This document shows positions 29,148-38,637 of a DNA stretch of 64,000 nt, piece after piece. The notes under the pieces were generated by a model. It made no database searches. It had not been told where the DNA came from and saw nothing but the letters and a program-made list of their open reading frames with translations. This stretch comes from a bacterium. Lineage in GTDB: Bacteria > Verrucomicrobiota > Verrucomicrobiia > Limisphaerales > UBA11358. Numbering within the stretch: the stretch's first letter is position 1; each line of letters starts with the position of its first letter. Position numbers and translations under genes: made by a program. The stretch is from contig JAKAFL010000007.1 in NCBI GenBank assembly GCA_021817945.1, positions 33,697 to 97,696 of the forward strand, written 5' to 3'.

Positions 29148-30446
29148 ATGCATGAATTTCATTATTCCGGCCAGGATTTATATTGTGAACAGGCACTCAT
29201 CAAGTCCCTGGTGCAAAAGTACGGCACCCCGTTGTATGTTTATTCACAGAAAACCCTGACGAATCATTACAAAAAGCTGGACGAGGCGCTTGCACCGCTG
29301 GACCACATGGTGTGTTTTGCCATGAAGGCCAATTCCAACCTGTCTGTAATCCGGGTGCTGGCCAACCTGGGCAGTGGCTTTGATGTGGTCAGCGCCGGGG
29401 AGCTGCAACGGGTGATTGTGGCGGGCGGGGATGCGCGGCGTTGCGTTTTTGCGGGAGTGGGCAAGACCGAGGAGGAAATAGCCTTTGCCCTTCAGCGCGG
29501 CATTTATTCTTTCAACGTGGAGAGCGAGCCCGAACTCGCCCGCATCAATCGCGTCGCGGCCCGGCTGAAAAAAATCGCCCCTGTGGCGGTCCGCGTGAAC
29601 CCCAACGTGGCCGCAGGCACCCACGCCAAAATCACCACCGGCACCTACGAAAATAAATTCGGCATCGCCTTTGAAGCCATCGAAGCCGTTTATGCCCGCG
29701 CAGCCCGGCTCAAGCACATCCGCCTGCAAGGATTGCAGATGCACATCGGCTCGCAACTCACGGAGGTTAATCCCTTTGAAGCCGCCATCCGAAAGGTGAT
29801 GCCCCTGGTCCAGAAACTGAAGGCCCGGCATGGCTTGGAATTCTTCAGCATCGGCGGCGGTTTGGGTATCGTTTACAAGTCCGCGTTGGCCAGCGGTTCG
29901 CCAGCCTGGTGGAAATCCAAGGCAGCCCAAAAAATCCTCACCCCGTCCAGTTATGCCCGGCGCCTCACGCCCCTGCTCAAGCCGTTGGGGTTGAAAATCC
30001 TCATCGAACCGGGCCGTTTTATCGTGGGCAATGCCGGCATCCTCGTCACCCGGGTGGAATATGTGAAACGCACCGGGCGCAAAAATTTTGTGATCGTGGA
30101 CGCAGCCATGAACGACCTTATTCGTCCGGCTTTTTATGATGCCTACCACGAGGTCGTCCCACTCAGGAAAAAGGGCGGCGCGCTGATTTCCTCCGACGTG
30201 GTGGGGGGTATTTGCGAATCAGGCGATTATTTTTGCAAGGACCGCCCCTTGCCGAAGGTTGGCGAAGGGGATCATCTTGCGCTTTTAAGTTCCGGGGCCT
30301 ATGGGTTTGTCATGGCGTCAAATTACAATTCCAGGCCGCTTGCCGCAGAGGTCCTGGTGCATGGTAAAAAATCCGATGCCGCGCGCAAACGCCAGGAGGT
30401 GGAAAAAATCTGGGAGGATGAGAAAATTGTGTCATGGTTGAAATAA
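29148..30446 (+). CDS. lysA: Diaminopimelate decarboxylase
   Basis: PLP-dependent alanine-racemase-fold decarboxylase making L-lysine from meso-diaminopimelate, the last lysine step. PLP lysine is Lys60 in CFAMKANSN. Other conserved parts are SGFDVVSAGEL, QMHIGSQL, SIGGGLGIVY (phosphate-binding glycines), EPGRFIVGNAG and the active-site CESGDYF. 432 residues, the usual length. The ATG at 29148 is close to a G-rich ribosome binding sequence. The FIST gene begins 4 bases after the stop, so the two are probably co-transcribed, although no functional link is known. Confidence 0.96.
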   Translation: MHEFHYSGQDLYCEQALIKSLVQKYGTPLYVYSQKTLTNHYKKLDEALAPLDHMVCFAMKANSNLSVIRVLANLGSGFDVVSAGELQRVIVAGGDARRCVFAGVGKTEEEIAFALQRGIYSFNVESEPELARINRVAARLKKIAPVAVRVNPNVAAGTHAKITTGTYENKFGIAFEAIEAVYARAARLKHIRLQGLQMHIGSQLTEVNPFEAAIRKVMPLVQKLKARHGLEFFSIGGGLGIVYKSALASGSPAWWKSKAAQKILTPSSYARRLTPLLKPLGLKILIEPGRFIVGNAGILVTRVEYVKRTGRKNFVIVDAAMNDLIRPAFYDAYHEVVPLRKKGGALISSDVVGGICESGDYFCKDRPLPKVGEGDHLALLSSGAYGFVMASNYNSRPLAAEVLVHGKKSDAARKRQEVEKIWEDEKIVSWLK

Positions 30447-30450
30447 TGTT

Positions 30451-31659
30451 GTGAGCAGCGAACATTCCATAGCAGCTTATTGGTCTGATGGCATGGATGA
30501 ATCCGGTTTGGCCGACTGGGCGCGCCGGTTGCGTCTGCGTTTGCGGGTGGGGCCGGTTTCCCTGGGCTTGGTCTTTCTCTCGCCCAAATTTTTTCCTCAT
30601 GCCCAACAGGTCCTGGAAATCCTGCGGGTCCATGCCCAGATTCCGGTCCTGGCCGGATGCTCCAGCCAGGGCTTGGTGGCAGGGGGGGAGGAGATCGAAA
30701 ATGCCGGGGGCCTGGTCCTGTGCCTCTATTCGCTGCCCGGAGCCCGAATCAGCCTGGTACGCTTCACCCAGCAACAGGTTGAGGAGGCTCATTCCCCGGA
30801 TTATTGGCCCAACGTGGCAGGGATGGATGCCAAGTTGGTGAATGCATGGCTTGCATTCATGGATCCATTTCACATGGACCCGGAGGCATGGTTGCAGTCC
30901 TGGCAGGCCGGTTTTCCCGGCCAGGCGGTTTACGGCGGACTGGCCGGGGGATCGTTTCCCGAACCTGTCTCCCAGGTGTACATGGATGGCGAGGTTTTTG
31001 AGGATGGGGGAGTGGCCGTGGCCGTATGCGGTGAAGTAACCCTTGGCGGTGTGGTTGCCCAGGGATGCACGCCCATAGGCGAGACATGGACCCTCACACG
31101 GGTGGAGCAAAATCGCATCCGCCACATTGGCAATCGCCCGGCTTACAACGTCCTGGTGGAAACGGTCAACCAACTTTCCCCGGTTGAACAACAACTGGCC
31201 ATGGGTAACCTTTTCATCGGCTTGGTGGTGGATGAATACCTGGAGGAATTCCGACGGGGCGATTTTCTGGTGCGCAACCTCCTTGATGGCGACCCCCAAA
31301 CCGGTGTCCTGGAGGTGGGAGCCTTGCCCCGGGCCGGTCAAACCGTCCAATTTCAGCGCCGGGATGCCGCCGCCGCCACCCAGGATTTGACTGAACAATT
31401 GAAATCCGTGCATGGGGACATGGAAGGAACAGAAATCTATGGAGGATGCCTGTTTTGCTGCAATGGGCGCGGACGCAGGTTTTTTGGCCGGGCCAGCCAC
31501 GATGCGGGGCTGGTTCAGAACGAGTTGGGACCGTTGGGCTTGGCCGGGTTTTTCTGCAATGGAGAGATTGCCCCGATCGGTTCCGGAAACTTTGTCCACA
31601 GCCACACCGCCGCATTGGCCCTGTTTGTCAAAAAAGAAGCCCGGACAGCCCCCCTCTGA
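30451..31659 (+). CDS. FIST sensory-domain protein
   Basis: 402 residues, cytoplasmic, without membrane segments. It has the FIST N-terminal domain (SLGLVFLSPKFF, VLAGCSSQGLVAGGEE) and the FIST C-terminal domain (YNVLVETVNQLSP, RNLLDGDPQTG, GCLFCCNGRGRRFF, GFFCNGEIAPIG). FIST domains are thought to sense small ligands, perhaps amino acids; stand-alone FIST proteins have no output domain, as here. It starts at a GTG at 30451, 4 bases after the lysA stop, suggesting translational coupling. Association with a lysine gene would fit amino-acid sensing, which is only inference. Confidence 0.88.
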   Translation: MSSEHSIAAYWSDGMDESGLADWARRLRLRLRVGPVSLGLVFLSPKFFPHAQQVLEILRVHAQIPVLAGCSSQGLVAGGEEIENAGGLVLCLYSLPGARISLVRFTQQQVEEAHSPDYWPNVAGMDAKLVNAWLAFMDPFHMDPEAWLQSWQAGFPGQAVYGGLAGGSFPEPVSQVYMDGEVFEDGGVAVAVCGEVTLGGVVAQGCTPIGETWTLTRVEQNRIRHIGNRPAYNVLVETVNQLSPVEQQLAMGNLFIGLVVDEYLEEFRRGDFLVRNLLDGDPQTGVLEVGALPRAGQTVQFQRRDAAAATQDLTEQLKSVHGDMEGTEIYGGCLFCCNGRGRRFFGRASHDAGLVQNELGPLGLAGFFCNGEIAPIGSGNFVHSHTAALALFVKKEARTAPL

Positions 31660-31730
31660 AATCGTGAAAGTAATCTCCTTTACGCTTTGCATTTAATCGG
31701 CCTGAGGCCATCCTGTCCCCTAATAAATTT

Positions 31731-32522
31731 GTGCCAGACGAAAATTCCAATCTAAACCTGCCGTCAACCCCGCGCCGTCCCAGCAACCACAGACGCGGAC
31801 GCCGGGGTGGTCGGGGAAGGGGACGCGGTTCCCGTCCACCCGCCGGTTCCGCAGATGCCAACTCACCGGTTTTTCCCCATGAGCAAGTTCATGTCGGCGT
31901 TGATGCTCCGGAGGTTCAAGCCGGCAGGCAGGCGTCTGAATCCGGCGCAGATCCAGCCCCGCTACCCGGAGAATCCGGTCCGGCGGCAAGCCCGACCCCG
32001 CCTGAGACTCCCAGCCCGGTCCCGGCACCCCAAGAGCGCGCACAGGCCCAGCAGCCTGCCCGGGCTTGGGTGAAACCCGCCGATTTCAGGCCTGCCGAGA
32101 CTTCCGCCATTCACCAAGCCGTGCTGCATGCCACTGAAATTGCCGAAAACCTGCGTGAATTAGTGGAGCGTATTGACGAAATTTTGGAACTCGTTGAGGT
32201 GGCGGAACGCCAAAAGCTGGCGGATGAAAGGGAGCTGGACAATCTCAGGCGCGCTTTGCGGCGCATTCAGCCGCCACGGCAGTCTCATGGTCATGACAAC
32301 CCTCGCGGTCCGCATCGGGGAGAATCAAGGCACGGAAGGGGTGCCCCTCCGCCTCCCAGGGAGGATCCGCAGCATCATGCCGAGGAAATGCCTGAAGTGC
32401 CGCCCAATGCCCGGGCAGAAGCCGAGGCATCCCAGGAACCCGATGGGGGCGAAGACCCACACATGCCTCCCTCCGGTCCGGTTGGGGACGAAAACGACGG
32501 CGGCGGTTCCGAAAACACCTGA
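31731..32522 (+). CDS. Disordered Arg/Gly- and Pro-rich protein with a central coiled coil
   Basis: 263 residues, not recognised as a known family. The N-terminal 35 residues carry an RGG-like basic stretch (HRRGRRGGRGRGRGSR). Residues 36-125 are Pro/Ala/Glu-rich. A helical coiled-coil segment lies at about 126-180 (ENLRELVERIDEILELVEV, LADERELDNLRRALRRI). The tail is His/Pro/Asp-rich and acidic. The layout suggests a nucleic-acid-binding or condensate-forming scaffold, but no function can be assigned. Start is a GTG at 31731 without a clear ribosome binding site. The sufE gene starts 28 bases after the stop, so the two may share a transcript. Confidence 0.7.
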   Translation: MPDENSNLNLPSTPRRPSNHRRGRRGGRGRGRGSRPPAGSADANSPVFPHEQVHVGVDAPEVQAGRQASESGADPAPLPGESGPAASPTPPETPSPVPAPQERAQAQQPARAWVKPADFRPAETSAIHQAVLHATEIAENLRELVERIDEILELVEVAERQKLADERELDNLRRALRRIQPPRQSHGHDNPRGPHRGESRHGRGAPPPPREDPQHHAEEMPEVPPNARAEAEASQEPDGGEDPHMPPSGPVGDENDGGGSENT

Positions 32523-32550
32523 ATTAATCCGCCCGACAAGGATCCGTTCC

Positions 32551-33012
32551 ATGACCCTTGCTGAAAAGCTGGCACGGATGGAAGAGCAACTGGGAACGCT
32601 CCCCCAGGGATTGCGGCGGATGGAGTGGGTTATGGAGCAGGCGCGGCAAAGGCCCGGACTGCCCGAGCATTTGCGTGTGGATTCAAACCTCGTGCCAGGT
32701 TGCCTGGCCCGGCTCTGGATGGTGAGCCGACTCGATGCGCGCCTGTGCCATTTTGAGTCCGACTCGAATTCACTCGTCGTCAAAGGCGTGGCTGGCCTTC
32801 TTTGTGATTTTTACAGCGGCCTGTCTCCCGACGAAGTGCTGGCATTGGAACCCGACTTTCTCCTTCGCATGGGCATTACCCAGCACCTCACTCCCAACCG
32901 CCGCCATTCCCTCCACCGGGTTCGCCAATTAATTCGTGAATTCGCGGCTCAAGCTGCCTCCCGGGATCCGGACGGCAATCCAGCCCCGGGCATCCCCAAT
33001 AAACCCGGTTGA
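32551..33012 (+). CDS. sufE: SufE-family sulfur acceptor protein
   Basis: 153 residues. Iron-sulfur cluster assembly: takes persulfide sulfur from a SufS-type cysteine desulfurase. The active cysteine is Cys51 in LVPGCLARLWM, the same position as in E. coli SufE. Other family motifs are QRPGLPEHLR and VKGVAGLLCDFYSGLSPDEVL (two parts). The ATG at 32551 begins MTLAEKLARMEEQLG, matching the family; the frame is open upstream inside the preceding gene but that part is out of its reading frame. No sufS, sufB or sufC is next to it. Confidence 0.9.
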   Translation: MTLAEKLARMEEQLGTLPQGLRRMEWVMEQARQRPGLPEHLRVDSNLVPGCLARLWMVSRLDARLCHFESDSNSLVVKGVAGLLCDFYSGLSPDEVLALEPDFLLRMGITQHLTPNRRHSLHRVRQLIREFAAQAASRDPDGNPAPGIPNKPG

Positions 33013-33101
33013 AAGAGCGCCCTGAAAAGACACGCACCGTCGCCCTCGCTCTTTGGAGCGCGATCAATGCGATGATCAAATCATGAGATGATCAAACCGT
33101 G

Positions 33102-33926
33102 ATGAGAATTTATGACGCCCACAACCACTTGCAGGACCCCCGTCTGGCGGGGCGGCAGGAGGACCTTTTGCGGCAGTCTTTGGAAAGCGGTCTGGTGCGT
33201 GCCGTGGTGAATGGTTCGTGCGAGGCGGATTGGGCGGCGGTACAACAATTGGCCCGCAGTCATCCTGAAGTAGTGCCTTGTTATGGCTGCCACCCATGGT
33301 TTTTGGACCAAAGATCGGATGATTGGCTGGCGCAGCTTGAGCAATACCTCCAAAACCCGGCCAGCGCAGTGGGGGAAATAGGTTTGGACCGCTCCAGGCA
33401 GGGCTTGTCCTATGCCGGCCAGGAGGAGGCTTTCCTGGTTCAATGGCGGCTGGCCAGCCGCCTGAATCGCCCTGCCAGTATTCACTGCCAGCACGCATGG
33501 GGACGCCTCCTGGATTTGGTCCGGGCCAATCCCGGCCCGCAATGCGGCTGGCTCCTTCACAGCTTTGGCGGTTCCCAGGAATGGATTCCAGAACTCCACC
33601 GTTTGGGGGCCTATTTCAGTTTCCCCGGCTCCTTTCTGAATCCGCATAAAACCCGGCTGAGGGAAACATTCCGCCATGTTCCTCCAGACCGGTTGTTAAT
33701 AGAGACGGATGCACCCAATCAGCCCCTGGTTTCCCCGCTTTCCAGCCATGTCCTGCAAACTGACCAGGGCCAAATCCTGAACCATCCAGCCAATTTGCGG
33801 GTGGTCTATGAAGAGTTGGCGCGGTTCCTGGGCCTCGATCCCCAGGTCATGGCCGCCCAGGTGGAATCAAATTTCCAGCGCCTTTTTGCAACCGTGTCTC
33901 CTTCCGGCACGGAAGGGGCAGCATGA
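33102..33926 (+). CDS. TatD-family metal-dependent hydrolase
   Basis: 274 residues, amidohydrolase-type barrel. Metal ligands: HNH near the N-terminus (DAHNHLQDPR), Glu in AVGEIGLDR, His in SIHCQHAWG, His in LLHSFGGS, and Asp in LLIETDAP. TatD proteins act as DNA exonucleases and some as D-aminoacyl-tRNA or other hydrolases; the role here is not certain. The ATG at 33102 immediately follows an alternative GTG at 33099. It converges with the tcdA gene 30 bases downstream. Confidence 0.92.
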   Translation: MRIYDAHNHLQDPRLAGRQEDLLRQSLESGLVRAVVNGSCEADWAAVQQLARSHPEVVPCYGCHPWFLDQRSDDWLAQLEQYLQNPASAVGEIGLDRSRQGLSYAGQEEAFLVQWRLASRLNRPASIHCQHAWGRLLDLVRANPGPQCGWLLHSFGGSQEWIPELHRLGAYFSFPGSFLNPHKTRLRETFRHVPPDRLLIETDAPNQPLVSPLSSHVLQTDQGQILNHPANLRVVYEELARFLGLDPQVMAAQVESNFQRLFATVSPSGTEGAA

Positions 33927-33956
33927 CGGGCCGCAGGATGGACCCTTCCTGCGTGG

Positions 33957-34727
33957 TCAAGCCGCGATGCGGCCCACAATCCAACTGGCCGCGACGAAAC
34001 CAAAGGTGCCCGTGACAAAGGCCGCTGAACCCAGGCCGGCATTGCAATCCAGCCGGGTGCCTGGCTCCGCCTCCGGACGCACCGGCCCCACGGTTCCATC
34101 GGGTTGCGCATACACAGGCGGTTCAGGGGAATAAACACAGTCAATGCCCATTGGCTTGCGATCTCCATCCAGATTGTTTAACCTCCGCAACTCCCTGCGC
34201 ACTCCTGCCAGAAGCCGGTCATGTGTGACCATTGAAAGGTCAGCCATCCGCACCTGGTCGGCTGCCCTGCGACCGCCTGCCGCCCCGGCTGACACCACCC
34301 GGATGCTTCGGCTCTGGCATGCATGCAGCAAACCCACCTTGTCTTTGAAACTATCCACCGCATCGAAGACATAGTCCAATTTCGAGGTGAAAATGGAATC
34401 GGCATTCTCGGAATGGAAAAAAACGGGCAGGGCGGTGACCTGGCATTGAGGATTGATTTGCAGAAGCCGTTCGGCCATGACCTGCACCTTGGGCTGGCCC
34501 ACGGTGTGGGTGAGGGCATGCAGTTGCCTGTTTATATTGGTGGCGCAAACCTCGTCCATGTCCACCAGGGTGATGGCACCCACACCCGACCGCGCCAGGG
34601 CTTCTGCCGCCCACACACCCACGCCACCCACCCCGATCACCGCCACGTGAGCAGCCTGCAATTTTTCCAACCCCGTCCTGCCATACAGCCGCGCCACCCC
34701 GCCAAACCTTGCGTCAAAGTCGTTCAT
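33957..34727 (-). CDS. tcdA: tRNA threonylcarbamoyladenosine dehydratase (ThiF/E1-like)
   Basis: 256 residues. ATP-dependent conversion of t6A37 to cyclic ct6A37 in tRNA. Rossmann motif GVGGVG (residues 32-37), LVDMDEVCATNINRQLHAL with the conserved Asn-x-x-Arg-Gln, and VFDAVDSFKDK. The N-terminus FDARFGGVARLYG is typical of TcdA/YgdL; the ATG at 34727 is chosen accordingly over an open frame reaching 34772. A C-terminal hydrophobic segment (AAFVTGTFGFVAASWIVG) resembles the YgdL membrane tail. It follows the DUF255 gene by 70 bases on the same strand. Confidence 0.9.
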   Translation of the reverse strand: MNDFDARFGGVARLYGRTGLEKLQAAHVAVIGVGGVGVWAAEALARSGVGAITLVDMDEVCATNINRQLHALTHTVGQPKVQVMAERLLQINPQCQVTALPVFFHSENADSIFTSKLDYVFDAVDSFKDKVGLLHACQSRSIRVVSAGAAGGRRAADQVRMADLSMVTHDRLLAGVRRELRRLNNLDGDRKPMGIDCVYSPEPPVYAQPDGTVGPVRPEAEPGTRLDCNAGLGSAAFVTGTFGFVAASWIVGRIAA

Positions 34728-34797
34728 ATAAAGTGTCCCGGACCAGCCCCGCCCGGCGACCGGTTCATCCATGTCTGGCAGGTCGGCGGATAAGTTG

Positions 34798-36852
34798 TCA
34801 GGCCCTCAGAATCTTGAGCAAATCCCCCGGGTCATTCACCGGAGCCAGGCAGGATTGCCTCTTGCAAACCCATGCCGTGGCCACGGCGGTGGTGCGCTGC
34901 GAACCGGCGAATTCATGCACCGCCCCGGCAGTCCCCATGACGGTCTGTTCCGGCGCATAAACCGCGTGGGCCGCACGGATCATGGCTTTAAATTGCGGTG
35001 TGGCGGGGTCGCCGCCCACCACTACCCGCTGTTTTTCCGCCGTATGAAAATCCAGGGCCTGCAACATCACCGACATGGAGTGGGGTTGGCTTTCCATCCG
35101 CCCGGCAAAAAATTTCAGCGCGGATTCTGCCGCCCTGGTGAACCGGGGCTGGTCCGTGATCTCACCCAGTTTAAGCAATGCCAGCACAGCCATGGAGTTG
35201 CCGGAGGGTTCGGCCCCGTCATCCGCATCCTTGATGCGCAGGATCAAATCCTGGCAATCCGCCGGAGCCTGCCAGAAACCTCCCTGCTGGCTGTCCTCGA
35301 ACCGGTCCAGCATGGATTGAGCCAGGGAAATGGCAAAATCCAGTTGGCAGGCATCCAAGGTTGCCTCATAGAGTTGAATCACGCCAGCCAGCACAAAGGC
35401 GTATCCCTCCAGGAGTTCCACCTTGTCCGTTTCCCCATCCCTCCATCGGTGGCACAGGCGCCGGTTTTTTTCATCCCACAACCGGCTTTTGATAAAACTC
35501 GCGCAATCAATGGCGGTTTCGATGTACGCCGGTTCGCCCAAGGCACATCCTGCCCGGGCAAAGGCGCCCAGCATCAGGCCGTTCCACGAGGCCAGCACCT
35601 TGTCATCCAGATGCGGGCGGATACGCCGGCGCCGGGCTTCCCGCATTTTATGGTTTGCAGATTCCAATAGCCGGAGGTTTTCGGGGTCTTTTGCCGGGAA
35701 AACCCCCTCCACATGAAGCACGTTCTGGCCCCGCAATGGAGCGGGATGGCTGTGGTCCACAAAATTTCCTTCTTCCGTTATTCCGTAATAACCCACCGCC
35801 ACGTCCAATTCCTCCGGACTCAGCAGTCCCTTCAGTTCTTCCAGCGTCCAGCAATAGAATTTGCCTTCATGACCCTCGCTATCCGCATCCTCGGCGGAAT
35901 AAAATCCGCCTGCATCATGTCTCATGTCCCGCCGGACATAATCGAGGATGTCTCGGACAACCGCCTGGTGGCGTGAATCTCCGCTGGTAAGCCAGGCATC
36001 CAGGTAGAGTTGCGCAAGCTGGGCGTTGTCATAGAGCATTTTTTCAAAATGCGGCACCAGCCATGCCTCATCCACCGCATACCGCGCAAAACCGCCTCCC
36101 AGATGATCGTGTATCCCCCCGGCGGCCATGCGGTCGCACGCATGCCAAACCATTCTTGCGGCTTCCGCATCACGGAAACGCTTTGACATTGCCAGAAGGC
36201 ATTGCGGTATGCAGGGCTGTGGAAATTTGGGTGCGCCCCCGAATCCTCCATGATCCCGGTCATTCCACTTTTTAAACAGGGAAATGCCCTTGCCCAGGAT
36301 GGCAGACCCATCCGGTTCGCATTGTTCCTCGTGGTCCCCATGAGTTTGGCCCCCGAGCGATTCCTTCATCCGGTCATGGATTTGCTCCGCCGAGCCTTGC
36401 ACCTCGCCGGGATGGTCGCGCCAGGCGCTGGTCACCCTCTGCAAAATATCCAAAAAGGACGGACGACCATGGAGCGGGATTGGCGGGAAGTACGTTCCCC
36501 CGTAAAAAGGCTTCAAATCCGGCGTGAGAAAAACGTTCAAAGGCCAGCCGCCAGAACCTGTCGTGGCCTGGACAAAGGACATGTAGATTTTATCCACGTC
36601 CGGACGTTCCTCCCGGTCCACCTTGATGCTCACAAAGTGGGCATTTAAAAAGGCTCCCACAGTGGAGTCCTCAAAACTTTCCCTTTCCATGACATGACAC
36701 CAATGGCAGGTGGAGTAGCCAATGCTGACAAACAAAGGACGGTTATCCCTTCGTGCCAGTGCAAAGGCCTCTTCCCCCCATGGATGCCAATCCACCGGAT
36801 TATGGGCATGCTGCAGCAGGTAAGGCGATTTTTCCCGGCCCAGGCGATTCAT
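34798..36852 (-). CDS. Thioredoxin-like DUF255 protein (YyaL/SSP411 family)
   Basis: 684 residues. The N-terminal thioredoxin-like domain contains [11 protein letters not shown] with Cys49 and Cys52, plus [14 protein letters not shown] and [13 protein letters not shown]. The rest is an (alpha/alpha) barrel resembling N-acylglucosamine 2-epimerase, with [20 protein letters not shown] and EPSGNSMA patterns. The family is widespread and conserved but its reaction is unknown; thiol-disulphide chemistry is inferred from the CxxC. The ATG at 36852 ([19 protein letters not shown]) is the conserved start; the frame is open to 37089. Probably co-transcribed with tcdA. Confidence 0.92.
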   Translation of the reverse strand: MNRLGREKSPYLLQHAHNPVDWHPWGEEAFALARRDNRPLFVSIGYSTCHWCHVMERESFEDSTVGAFLNAHFVSIKVDREERPDVDKIYMSFVQATTGSGGWPLNVFLTPDLKPFYGGTYFPPIPLHGRPSFLDILQRVTSAWRDHPGEVQGSAEQIHDRMKESLGGQTHGDHEEQCEPDGSAILGKGISLFKKWNDRDHGGFGGAPKFPQPCIPQCLLAMSKRFRDAEAARMVWHACDRMAAGGIHDHLGGGFARYAVDEAWLVPHFEKMLYDNAQLAQLYLDAWLTSGDSRHQAVVRDILDYVRRDMRHDAGGFYSAEDADSEGHEGKFYCWTLEELKGLLSPEELDVAVGYYGITEEGNFVDHSHPAPLRGQNVLHVEGVFPAKDPENLRLLESANHKMREARRRRIRPHLDDKVLASWNGLMLGAFARAGCALGEPAYIETAIDCASFIKSRLWDEKNRRLCHRWRDGETDKVELLEGYAFVLAGVIQLYEATLDACQLDFAISLAQSMLDRFEDSQQGGFWQAPADCQDLILRIKDADDGAEPSGNSMAVLALLKLGEITDQPRFTRAAESALKFFAGRMESQPHSMSVMLQALDFHTAEKQRVVVGGDPATPQFKAMIRAAHAVYAPEQTVMGTAGAVHEFAGSQRTTAVATAWVCKRQSCLAPVNDPGDLLKILRA

Positions 36853-37131
36853 GAATGTGAACAGGCAGACAGCATGCCTTAATCTCACGAATTTACCCCC
36901 AAAGAGCCAGTCAAAATAACGGATGTCAAATAGTTGTGAGTCGTGGGTTGTGCCCGTCTCTTCAACTCCATCTGGCCGGAAAGTCCACTTACTATGACAG
37001 GCTGGGGGAATGGCTTCCCATAGCGGAGGCCAGTTCCGCCGCCCTGGCACCCCGGCCCTTTCTCTGGCTGGGGCAGGGCATCCTCTCAACAGGTCTGGCC
37101 AACCTGGTTTTGTCCTAACACCTGCTCAAAT

Positions 37132-37482
37132 TCAATGCCCGGTTGAATGGCCCCAGCTTATCAGAGCCACGCCTTCCAGCATGGGCGAGGACCTTTCCGT
37201 CTCTACTTGAGGCGGCTTTCGTCCCCATCCTGAAAGGCTTTCCCAGGATTGGGAACTCAAATTGCCCAACCTTTGGATTCGGGCTGGCTTGGGATACGAC
37301 TGGAGGCGCCATTGCCGGTTCACGGCGTTGAGTGTCACTTCCTGTTTCTTTGCGGTTGGGGCGGATTCCCTGATGGCGGGAGGCTCCGGCTTGGGAAGCG
37401 CTCCCATGGCTGCACTGGCACCCGGCAGCATGATGGCCATCAAGGCGACTCCAGCCCAACGGATGGATATCGCGGTTTTCAT
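37132..37482 (-). CDS. Small secreted protein of unknown function
   Basis: 116 residues. A signal peptide is likely (MKTAISIRWAGVALMAIM, cleavage near ASA-AMG). The mature part is Pro/Lys- then Ser/Trp-rich with no recognised domain. A ribosome binding site TTGAGG sits about 8 bases upstream of the ATG at 37482, which supports this being a real gene. It is isolated between the DUF255 gene and a repeat block. Confidence 0.5.
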   Translation of the reverse strand: MKTAISIRWAGVALMAIMLPGASAAMGALPKPEPPAIRESAPTAKKQEVTLNAVNRQWRLQSYPKPARIQRLGNLSSQSWESLSGWGRKPPQVETERSSPMLEGVALISWGHSTGH

Positions 37483-37742
37483 GATCAAACCTCAACCCCC
37501 TTGTGGCATTCGTCAAGATGCGAAGCGATCGCATGAACAATTTTAATTCAATGTTAATGGGATATTCATGAATTGTCAGCGGCCCAAAAAACGGAAAGGG
37601 CTTTTGGAATGGGAGGGTTGTATGACGATCGCGTTGGATGTTTGCGAGTTCCCCTCTCCCTAACCCTCTTCCCGCGCTCCGCTGGCGGGGCGAGGGGACC
37701 AAAGGCGAGGGGTTGTTGAATACTCTTGGAAATAGTGATCGT

Positions 37743-38603
37743 CTTAAACGCTCGACGCTTGAAATGATCTAAAACCAGGTTGAACCTGCCGCCTTTTTCT
37801 CCCTCTCCATCAAATCCTATTGATGGGGAGGGGCGGGGAGGGGGGCTGAGATTTTGGGATGGTGTGGTTGTTTGCGATCGCATTGGATATTTGCGAGTTT
37901 CCCCTCTCCTTGGAGCATTTCCATCCAACATGCAGCGCTGTGCGTGGTGTGAATGGGGGCACGGTCTTTTTTGCCTTGGGCTTCGTTTTGGTTCAGTTAC
38001 AGGGTTTTTCAAACCTGCGCCTTCGCCAAAGCCTCGCCCAAGCCCAAAAATCCTCGTCGCCCAGCGCCAAATCTTTTCTGTCAATGCTCTTAACCCTCTC
38101 CCCGCGCTTCGCTGGCGGGGCGAGGGGACCAGAGGCGATGGGCGGTTGACCACTCTTGGAAAAGGTGATCGCCTTAAACGCTCGACGCTTGAAATGATCT
38201 AAAACCAGGTTGAACCTGCCGCCTTTTTCTCCCTCTCCATCAAATCCTATTGATGGGGAGGGGCGGGGAGGGGGGCTGAGATTTTGGAATGGGAGGTTTG
38301 TATGGCGATCGCATTGGATATTTGCGAGTTTCCCCTCTCCTTGGAGCATTTCCATCAAACATGCAGCGCTGTGCGTGGTGTGAATGGGGGCACGGTCTTT
38401 TTGGCCTTGGGCTTCGTTTTGGTTCAGTTACAGGGTTTTTCAAACCTGCGCCTTCGCCAAAGCCTCGCCCAAGCCCAAAAATCCTCGTCGCCCAGCGCCA
38501 CATCTTTTCTGTCAATGCTCTTAACCCTCTCCCCGCGCCTCGCTGGCGGGGCGAGGGGACCAAAGGCGATGGGCGGTTGACCACTCTTGGAAAAGGTGAT
38601 CGC
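37743..38603. repeat. Tandem 430-bp composite repeat, two copies
   Basis: CTTAAACGCTC recurs at 37743, 38173 and 38604, giving units of 430 and 431 bp. The two units differ at only a few positions. Each has a palindromic part around CCATCAAATCCTATTGATGG, a CAGCGCTGTGCGTGGTGTGA part, a run GTTTTGGTTCAGTTACAGGG, and the CCCCGCGCTTCGCTGGCGGG hairpin. A partial unit precedes at about 37590-37742. The 1155-bp gap between the small secreted protein and pyk contains only this material. Confidence 0.9.
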
Positions 38604-38637
38604 CTTAAACGCTCAATATGGATTCGGTTAAGGCAGG

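Noticed and set aside
37566..38584. Several 100-200-codon frames in the repeat block (for example 37566-38153 and 38240-38584)
   Set aside because: They translate the dispersed repeats and give the same low-complexity peptides at every repeat copy in the window; not genes.
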